Shown one piece after another: positions 1-5,022 of a stretch of DNA of 5,022 nt (its first letter is position 1; every line of letters starts with the position of its first letter). The notes under the pieces are model-generated. The model ran no database searches. It was not told the DNA's origin and saw only the letters and a list, made by a program, of their open reading frames with translations. Source of the DNA: Solimicrobium sp040544425 (GTDB lineage: Bacteria > Pseudomonadota > Gammaproteobacteria > Burkholderiales > Burkholderiaceae_D); the NCBI GenBank assembly GCA_040544425.1, contig JBEONO010000063.1:1-5022 (forward strand). The letters run 5' to 3'. The position numbers and the translations under genes are program-made.

Positions 1-22
1 AGTGTTTTAAGAGATCGTTTTT
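1..22. repeat. Left terminal inverted repeat, inner part
   Basis: Read inward, these bases match the reverse complement of 5001-5022 at 17 of 22 positions. The uninterrupted matches are TTTAAG (6-11) and TCGTTTTT (15-22). Position at the end of the tnpA side and the TAAG-type inner motif fit a Tn3-family terminal repeat, to which TnpA binds. The outer part, including the GGGG terminus where cleavage would occur, is not in the window. Confidence 0.6.
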
Positions 23-46
23 CTGGCACTCTATCGTTTCTTTTAA

Positions 47-3000
47 TCAAGTTTTCCATGGTGGTGGAGTTTTGGTGTTGATAAGCCCGACCGAATCGAC
101 CATTTTCTCGTCCGAGAAATCGAATTCCCCGTGCAGGTTGAAATGGCGCCAGGTGGCGACCGATCCATTGCGAATGGCTTCGATTATTCTCTCCTTGCGT
201 TCAAGATCGGTCTCTTGTTCCAGCGCCCGTGCTAAAAAAAGATAATTCCAGCAGATAATCACATTCTTGATAAGACGCCGGCAACTTTCGGCAATCTCTT
301 GATCCTCCTTCTCGCTTTGAACGAATTCATGGTTATGGCCGAATGAAACGGCCTTGGAGAATTTATTTGAACTCTCCACCTTGTTGAGCTGCTTCTCGAT
401 GGACTGCCGGAACGCCGGATCGTCGACGTATTTCAGGATAAACAGCGACTTCGGCATCCTGCCAAATTCCTTGAGCGCCCGGTACAAAGGGTGCTGTTTG
501 GAATACGAGTTCAATCGTTTGAAGAGTTGCGACGCGGTTGCCACTTTCAACTTAATGGTCGCCATGAAACGCAAGACTTCTTCCCACTGCGGTTCGATCA
601 GGCCCACGCGGATGACAGCGTGCGGCAGGAGTGCTTTGTGCCCTTGCTCCTCGTAAAATTGTCGATTCTTGAACGCGTAAAGTCGCTGCCGTCCGACACC
701 CTTGATACGCGGCGCAAACATGGTACCCAGCATACAGGTTGAACAAAAAATGACTTCCGAATAGCCATGCGTGTCCGTGGAATGAATGTCGCTTTTGATC
801 ACATCGTTGTGCATCAAACCGTCGATGACATAGGCGGCCTCGCGTTCGGCGGCGGTGATCACCGTGGAATACCACAACAAATGGCGCATGTCGATAAAAC
901 TGATGATGCTGGCGCCTTTATCCTGGCCAAAATACTTGAACGACTGACTGGCATTCAAGGAGTCGACCGACACGTCGACTTTCTGGCCGTCGCTGGAGGT
1001 ATGCAGGACATCGGGCTGCTGCCGGTAAAGATTGGGTAATTCCATCCGGTCGATCAATTGCAGGATGCGATCATTGGCGTTTTGGATATTCTCCAGAGAG
1101 AAGTACCAGTTGACAGTGGTATTGAGTTCGTTCTCGTTGATCTGCCTGGAGATCTGCGCGAGCTTGCGGTGGCCGATATCGCAACCATAACCAATGATGC
1201 CAGCGAAGAAGACTTTCTTTGGTGGTTTCCTTACCTGTTTTTTTGGTTGCCAATGCTCAAATTCGTCGAGAAAGCCGGTCGCTTGATCGACGGTGGCAAG
1301 GGCTTCGAGCAGAGAAATGTATTTTTGTTCCGGGAAGAACGTGGACAGAGGGAGTGCCTCCACTTCATCTTGTTTCGGTGTGCTGATGTGGAAACTGCCG
1401 TTGGCGCGAAGGCTGAGAAATGCATTGTCGCCCTCCGCAAAATGCGCATTGGTTTCCTGGTACTGCGCGTCGAGCGCCGTATTGAACTCCTGCAGCGTGG
1501 CGCCGCAATCGGCAAATTTCTCCAACTCCGCACGCCGTAAATATTCTTCGCGGTTCGCCTCCCAATCGGCTTTTGGAATCAAGTAATCATCCAGCGAGCG
1601 GTATTTCTCCGAGTGGGTCAGGTTCAAGGTCCCGGATTTGATGGCATCGGCAACTGCGATATAGAGTAGCATCTTGTATAGTGAGACGCGAAATTTACCA
1701 TCCGGACCGGCTACGGCGACATGTTCTTCGCTAGAGAGAAATGCGACCGGCGCATGCTTGTCGACGGCGCCACTTTTTTGTTGATAATACAGGATGGCTT
1801 CGAGCAATGCGGGCTTGTTGCAATGCGTATCGAATTGCACTTGCCGTAAAATATCGGCCACGCGGTTCTGCAATTTCAAAGATCGCTGTTCAAGCAGTGC
1901 ATAATAATCCTGCCCGCGATGAATGGTCGCCATGCTTTCTTTAAACGCATCGATTTGCTGCTCGACCTGGCCTTCTTTTGGTGCTTTTGCGGAAAGCGCG
2001 GTATCGATGGCTGTTACTTTCTGGCTGTCGCTCAATTTAACATCGGCGATGATGCGCTTGATCTCCGATATGGTGCCGGTGATGGTTTGCCCCAACTGAT
2101 CGGCAAGCGTAAAGAATTTTTGTTCGCGCTGTTCACGTTCCTGGTAGTAAGTTTCCTTATGCGTCTTGTCGGCGATGTTGATGGCGGACTGAACGGAGAA
2201 CAAGAACGTATCGATCAGCGTGTCATTGAGCCTGAAGGTCTGATAGACGATGAACGCGATCAAATACAGGTAGCGATCTTCGGCAGCTCGGCGAGAGACC
2301 TGCGGTATCTGGGATTTAATCACACATTGGGCATAGTGGCGGATGCACGCATAGCGCAATGCCAATTGGTCCACGACTGGCTTCAAGTTAAGATAGAGCG
2401 CGAGCAAGGTTTCCAGGTCGATCAAATTGGCCTTGATCTTTGAGGGCTGGGTGGACTGAAACGGCTTCTTCAGCAAGGTAAGCGGATAGCGCCAGCTTTC
2501 GTTGGCAACAGCGGCATCGTCTTCATCTTCATCTGTGTCCTTTTTGTCGTTCGCATCCTCATCTGTTATTCCCAGAAGCGCATCTAGTGTATTGCGCTGT
2601 ATCTTCGTAAGGCTGCCATCGATAATGTGACTCAGTTCTTGCTGATAGCGATGGATCGCCGATACAATCATGTCGGCAAGAGCCGCATAACTGGGCACGG
2701 CAATTTTTTTGGCAATCAACAGATCGATGATTTCCAGCAGGACCAGCTTGGGGCGGAATTGAACGCGCACCATGTGCACTATTTCGGTGGCGGCGAACGC
2801 TTTTGCGGACGCATCAAAGGCGCTGCACCCGAAGTGGCGCAAAATCAGGCGCTGGTGTCTGGCGTAGGTTTCGTAACTGTACGTTTTGATCTGAATCTCA
2901 CCCGGATTCAGACCGATCTGCTGGGCGACGAATTCGATATCGGCTTGGTGAAATTGTCTTGCGAAAAACTTGCGGCGAGCCTTAAAATATCCCACCATCA

Positions 3001-3160
3001 CGATAAAGCATACCTTGTTGGTTGGCGTTCGCATGCTCTCCATCGAATCGCCAAACATCAAGGGAGCAAAAAAGAATTTGAGACGATCACCGTTATTGAA
3101 CACTGGCGGGGATTCGAACGTCCCCTGTTCCAGCGTATTGAAAAGAGTCATTCGGGCCAT
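47..3160 (-). CDS. tnpA: Tn3-family DDE transposase TnpA
   Basis: Catalyses replicative transposition: it binds the terminal repeats, nicks the 3' ends and joins them to target DNA, giving a cointegrate. The protein has 1037 residues from the chosen start, normal for the family (about 950-1050). The N-terminal region (about 5-165, LFNTLEQ...RTPTNKVCF...GYFKARRKFF) is of the DUF4158 DNA-binding type. The C-terminal catalytic domain spans about 613-1005. Catalytic residues are D724 (HTSSDGQ), D796 (STDTHGYSE) and E929 (LNKVES); spacings of 72 and 133 agree with characterised members. Other family blocks are APRIKG, LKEFGRMPKSLFIL and the C-terminal WRHFNLHGEFDF. LNKVE replaces the usual LNKGE. 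An acidic linker lies at 200-215. The frame is intact. Start: ATG at 3160, with a weak GAG 8 bases upstream; homologues as I recall them begin near MTLFN, so ATG 3151 is an alternative. The frame stays open to ATG 3205, but those 15 extra residues look non-family. Divergent from the recombinase gene. Confidence 0.95.
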   Translation of the reverse strand: MARMTLFNTLEQGTFESPPVFNNGDRLKFFFAPLMFGDSMESMRTPTNKVCFIVMVGYFKARRKFFARQFHQADIEFVAQQIGLNPGEIQIKTYSYETYARHQRLILRHFGCSAFDASAKAFAATEIVHMVRVQFRPKLVLLEIIDLLIAKKIAVPSYAALADMIVSAIHRYQQELSHIIDGSLTKIQRNTLDALLGITDEDANDKKDTDEDEDDAAVANESWRYPLTLLKKPFQSTQPSKIKANLIDLETLLALYLNLKPVVDQLALRYACIRHYAQCVIKSQIPQVSRRAAEDRYLYLIAFIVYQTFRLNDTLIDTFLFSVQSAINIADKTHKETYYQEREQREQKFFTLADQLGQTITGTISEIKRIIADVKLSDSQKVTAIDTALSAKAPKEGQVEQQIDAFKESMATIHRGQDYYALLEQRSLKLQNRVADILRQVQFDTHCNKPALLEAILYYQQKSGAVDKHAPVAFLSSEEHVAVAGPDGKFRVSLYKMLLYIAVADAIKSGTLNLTHSEKYRSLDDYLIPKADWEANREEYLRRAELEKFADCGATLQEFNTALDAQYQETNAHFAEGDNAFLSLRANGSFHISTPKQDEVEALPLSTFFPEQKYISLLEALATVDQATGFLDEFEHWQPKKQVRKPPKKVFFAGIIGYGCDIGHRKLAQISRQINENELNTTVNWYFSLENIQNANDRILQLIDRMELPNLYRQQPDVLHTSSDGQKVDVSVDSLNASQSFKYFGQDKGASIISFIDMRHLLWYSTVITAAEREAAYVIDGLMHNDVIKSDIHSTDTHGYSEVIFCSTCMLGTMFAPRIKGVGRQRLYAFKNRQFYEEQGHKALLPHAVIRVGLIEPQWEEVLRFMATIKLKVATASQLFKRLNSYSKQHPLYRALKEFGRMPKSLFILKYVDDPAFRQSIEKQLNKVESSNKFSKAVSFGHNHEFVQSEKEDQEIAESCRRLIKNVIICWNYLFLARALEQETDLERKERIIEAIRNGSVATWRHFNLHGEFDFSDEKMVDSVGLINTKTPPPWKT

Positions 3161-3227
3161 AGGAGGTTCTCGCGAAATAGAGTACGGGATGGCATGTGTG
3201 GGCAATCGAAGGGCGCTATTTTAATGC

Positions 3228-3255
3228 AACATAAACAGATAAGGCTTATTATCAA
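3228..3255 (-). promoter_or_regulatory. Candidate sigma-70 promoter for tnpA
   Basis: On the minus strand, TTGATA (3255-3250, 5 of 6 to consensus) is followed after 16 bases by TATGTT (3233-3228, 4 of 6). Transcription would begin near 3221 and leave a leader of about 60 bases before ATG 3160. A second -10-like hexamer, TAAAAT (3223-3218), lies just downstream but has no good -35. The spacer contains the palindrome at 3239-3249, so a protein bound there should block the promoter. This is a consensus match by eye only. Confidence 0.4.
3239..3249. repeat. 11-bp palindrome ATAAGGCTTAT, candidate operator or recombinase site
   Basis: ATAAG and CTTAT are perfect inverted arms around a single G. 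A second inverted pair, GATAA (3238-3242) and TTATC (3249-3253), overlaps it. The site lies entirely inside the spacer of the candidate tnpA promoter and 39 bases upstream of the recombinase start. In Tn3-family elements the resolution site normally lies between the divergent genes and the recombinase bound there also represses them. The palindrome is shorter than typical tyrosine-recombinase core sites (two arms of about 9-13 bp around a 6-8 bp spacer), so it may be an operator or chance. Confidence 0.35.
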
Positions 3256-3267
3256 GTTGGAACAATG

Positions 3268-3282
3268 AACGACATAAACCGC
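3268..3282 (+). repeat. Internal copy of the right-end repeat: AACGAC-N1-TAAACCGC
   Basis: AACGAC (3268-3273) plus TAAACCGC (3275-3282) recurs in the same orientation and order at the right end: AACGAC (5004-5009) plus TAAACCGC (5014-5021), with a 4-base instead of a 1-base gap. The two copies bracket the recombinase gene closely. The reverse complement of the left end carries a weaker version (AACGAT...TTAAAAC). It may be a relic of an older terminal repeat or a recombination or binding site. With 14 matched bases across a gap, chance is not excluded. Confidence 0.35.
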
Positions 3283-3287
3283 CTCCC

Positions 3288-4991
3288 ATGAAAACGCGGC
3301 AGTCTCAGTTTCGCGTTGCGAACACCCCTAATCCGACCTTCCCGGATGCCGACTCACTGGCTGCGCTTCGTGGGTGGTATGCAGGCCTCTCCTCCCGTTC
3401 GACCATCGCGCGTTATCTGCCCGGACGCAAGGTGTCTGGAGGATCCTCGCGTGCCATGCTGGGACGAATCCGCCGCAAGTTGATCGCCTTCGCCGAAAGC
3501 AGGCATCGTCCTGACTTGGCCGACGTGTTTCACCACACTCCCGACGAACGGCAACGGCGGGCCAGTGCCATCGGGCGCGCCATCGAGGCACTTCGGTCAC
3601 TTCCGGCACCAACGCCTCAAATCGGCGATGACATTCTTCAATGGCTTGCCCCGCGGGCCGTGAGAGCATTACACGCGCATGGCATCCGCACGCTGGCCGA
3701 TCTGACCGTTCGCATTCCCCGCCGGTGCCGCTGGTGGGTGACGATCGATGGGCTGGGCATGGCGGCCGCAAGGCACATCGAGGCGTTCTTCGCGGCGCAC
3801 CCGCAACTCACCGAAAGCGCTCGCGCGTTGATTGCCGTCGCGCGGCGCGGCGGCATCGCCCCATGGGAACAGTTACGTTTGCCCCATGAGGTCGACGGTT
3901 CACACGGTAGTTTCCGGGCACCCCAGCACGCCTGCACCTTGAATGCGGCGAACGACTACGAGGCGGTGCAAGCATGGCTCGCGTTGCATGAGACGGACGC
4001 CACGCAACGCGCCTACCGCAAGGAAGCCGAGCGCCTGATCTTGTGGGCCATTGTTGAACGCGAGCGAGCATTGTCGTCATTGACGACCGACGATGCGATC
4101 GCGTACCGGGCTTTCCTGCGCCGACCAACGCCGCGCGATCGCTGGGTCGGTCCACCCCGGTCACGCGACTCGGTTGAATGGCGTCCTTTTGCCGGCGGGC
4201 TGGCTGCACGCTCAACGTCCTATGCGCTGACGGTGCTCTCGGCGCTGTTTCGCTGGCTGATTGAGCAGCGCTATGTGCTGGCCAATCCGTTCGCTGGCAT
4301 CAAGGTCCGTGGGCACACCCTGCGTCCTGCATTGGACACTACTCGCGGCTTTAGCGAAGGCGAGTGGCTGCTGTTGCGCACCATCGCAGACGGCATCGAG
4401 CGCACTGACGGCTGGTCCGAAGCGGCGGCACAACGGCTGCGTTTCCTTCTCGATTTCGGTTATGCGACCGGCCTGCGCGCCAGCGAGCTGGTTCGCGCGG
4501 TGCTTGGCGATGTTCGCATTGACGAACGTGGCGATCACTGGCTGCATGTCGTTGGCAAAGGCGGCAAGCCAGGCAAGGTGGCGCTGCCACCGCTTGCGCG
4601 CAGCGCACTCGACCAGTATTTGATACAGCGAAATCTTTCGGTGACGCCCGCGCGCTGGAACCAGAAAACACCGTTGGTCGCCAACCTTGGCGAGGATGGC
4701 AACGCCGGCATTAACGGTGCGCGCCTTTGGCGCGTGATGCGACGTTTCTTCATGCAGGTAGCCGACGCGATCCGGACCGAGCAACCGGCGACTGCCGACA
4801 AGCTGTGCCGCGCGAGTCCCCACTGGATGCGGCACACTCATGCGAGTCATGCTTTGGCGCGTGGAGCAGAATTGATGACCGTCCGTGATAATCTAAGGCA
4901 TGCATCGATCGCAACAACGTCGATGTACCTGCATGGTGACGAAGTTCAGCGGGCGCGGCAGATGAATCAAGCTTTTGCTGCACGGAAATAG
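3288..4991 (+). CDS. Tyrosine site-specific recombinase with long N-terminal extension (DUF3701-like)
   Basis: A DNA-breaking and rejoining enzyme of the tyrosine recombinase (phage integrase) family; here the likely partner of tnpA that resolves cointegrates. It has 567 residues, against about 300 for XerC/XerD. The catalytic domain (about 355-555) shows the complete active site: R397 (ATGLRASEL), K424 (VVGKGGK), H512 and R515 (SPHWMRHTHASHAL), H538 (NLRHASIATT) and nucleophile Y547 (TSMYLH), with XerD-like spacings. The core-binding SAM-like domain lies at about 221-345. Residues about 20-200 are an added N-terminal region resembling the DUF3701 type found on some integrases. Within it, 131-170 (GIRTLADL...IDGLGMAAARHIEAFF) looks like a helix-hairpin-helix DNA-binding motif. 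The ATG at 3288 is the only early start; the next in-frame Met is residue 57. It has no Shine-Dalgarno sequence, being preceded by CCTCCC. GC content is clearly higher than in tnpA. The family is certain; the role in resolution is inference, and a self-standing integrase is the alternative. Confidence 0.93.
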   Translation: MKTRQSQFRVANTPNPTFPDADSLAALRGWYAGLSSRSTIARYLPGRKVSGGSSRAMLGRIRRKLIAFAESRHRPDLADVFHHTPDERQRRASAIGRAIEALRSLPAPTPQIGDDILQWLAPRAVRALHAHGIRTLADLTVRIPRRCRWWVTIDGLGMAAARHIEAFFAAHPQLTESARALIAVARRGGIAPWEQLRLPHEVDGSHGSFRAPQHACTLNAANDYEAVQAWLALHETDATQRAYRKEAERLILWAIVERERALSSLTTDDAIAYRAFLRRPTPRDRWVGPPRSRDSVEWRPFAGGLAARSTSYALTVLSALFRWLIEQRYVLANPFAGIKVRGHTLRPALDTTRGFSEGEWLLLRTIADGIERTDGWSEAAAQRLRFLLDFGYATGLRASELVRAVLGDVRIDERGDHWLHVVGKGGKPGKVALPPLARSALDQYLIQRNLSVTPARWNQKTPLVANLGEDGNAGINGARLWRVMRRFFMQVADAIRTEQPATADKLCRASPHWMRHTHASHALARGAELMTVRDNLRHASIATTSMYLHGDEVQRARQMNQAFAARK

Positions 4992-5000
4992 TGGTTGTTT

Positions 5001-5022
5001 AAAAACGACCGCTTAAACCGCG
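5001..5022. repeat. Right terminal inverted repeat, inner part
   Basis: The reverse complement of these bases matches 1-22 at 17 of 22 positions, including TTTAAG and TCGTTTTT. The repeat starts 9 bases after the recombinase stop codon. Its outer part is beyond the window. The imperfect match between ends is common in this family, but the five mismatches leave some room for chance. Confidence 0.6.

Larger units (their letters stand above)
1..5022. mobile_element. Tn3-family unit transposon, minimal two-gene form, outer ends cut off
   Basis: The whole window reads as one transposon: a full-length Tn3-type transposase and a divergent tyrosine recombinase lie between imperfect inverted repeats at the extreme window ends. 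No cargo gene and no serine resolvase is present. Only 24 bases separate the left repeat from the tnpA stop, and only 9 bases separate the recombinase stop from the right repeat. Tn3-family terminal repeats are usually about 38 bp, start with GGGG outside and commonly end with TAAG inside. Here TTTAAG sits at 6-11 and, inverted, at 5012-5017, so roughly 27 bp of each repeat would lie outside the window. Target duplications (5 bp in this family) cannot be seen. The assignment to the Tn3 family rests on tnpA and is secure; the exact boundaries are inferred. Confidence 0.8.

Noticed and set aside
326..328. Glu of HNHEF (residue 945) as the third catalytic residue of TnpA
   Set aside because: Its distance from D796 (149) is too long compared with about 130 in characterised Tn3 transposases; E929 in LNKVES fits the spacing and motif.
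1919..2443. Plus-strand open frame of 174 codons inside tnpA
   Set aside because: Antisense shadow of a conserved gene; no family motif or ribosome site.
3161..3166. Perfect AGGAGG on the plus strand, a possible ribosome site
   Set aside because: No start codon follows at a usable distance on the plus strand, and the recombinase ATG is over 120 bases away. On the minus strand it reads CCTCCT.
3161..3205. Longer tnpA start at ATG 3205
   Set aside because: The 15 extra residues do not resemble family N-termini, there is no Shine-Dalgarno, and the family-like sequence begins at MARMTLFN. It remains possible.
2627..3268. Plus-strand open frame of 213 codons opposite the tnpA 5' region
   Set aside because: It lies antisense to the well-conserved TnpA N-terminus, has no recognisable domain and is explained by the codon structure of tnpA.
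4212..4850. Minus-strand open frame of 212 codons opposite the recombinase catalytic domain
   Set aside because: High-GC antisense shadow covering residues that include R397, K424, H512 and R515 of the real gene; no domain seen.
4997..5018. GTTTAA / TTAAAC hairpin after the recombinase as a terminator
   Set aside because: Only 6 AT-rich base pairs around a 10-base loop and no T tract follows; the bases are better explained as part of the terminal repeat.
1..5022. Serine resolvase TnpR, TnpT, toxin-antitoxin, resistance cargo or CRISPR array
   Set aside because: No open frame or repeat pattern supports any of them; the two large genes and short intergenic parts account for the whole window.

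Overview
The window holds a compact two-gene mobile element of the Tn3 transposon family. A full-length Tn3-type DDE transposase gene (tnpA) occupies positions 47-3160 on the minus strand. A 567-residue tyrosine site-specific recombinase gene occupies 3288-4991 on the plus strand. The genes are divergent and share a 127-base intergenic region. There is no room for passenger genes and no serine resolvase (TnpR).

Layout. Positions 1-22 and 5001-5022 are imperfect inverted copies of each other (17 of 22 match, core TTTAAG-N3-TCGTTTTT). They fit the inner parts of Tn3-type terminal inverted repeats, so the window seems to stop just inside both transposon ends. The outer GGGG-type termini and target-site duplications are not visible. 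The shared intergenic region carries a good candidate promoter for tnpA. Its -35/-10 spacer holds an 11-bp palindrome (ATAAGGCTTAT), a plausible binding site for a regulator or the recombinase. A gapped copy of the right-end repeat (AACGAC...TAAACCGC) lies just upstream of the recombinase start, so the recombinase gene is bracketed by direct repeats.

Working model. TnpA (D724, D796, E929) would carry out replicative transposition and make cointegrates. The tyrosine recombinase (R397, K424, H512, R515, H538, Y547) would be the natural candidate to resolve them. Known Tn3-family resolution systems use serine TnpR, short tyrosine TnpI, or TnpS with TnpT. This recombinase is longer, with an N-terminal region of about 200 residues that resembles the DUF3701 type and contains a possible helix-hairpin-helix. 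Its role in resolution is inference from context.

Organism. The sequence looks proteobacterial. Sampled lines of tnpA are about 42-48% GC and of the recombinase gene about 62-70% GC, which suggests a mosaic of two modules of different ancestry. The host genus cannot be named from this window because no chromosomal gene is present.
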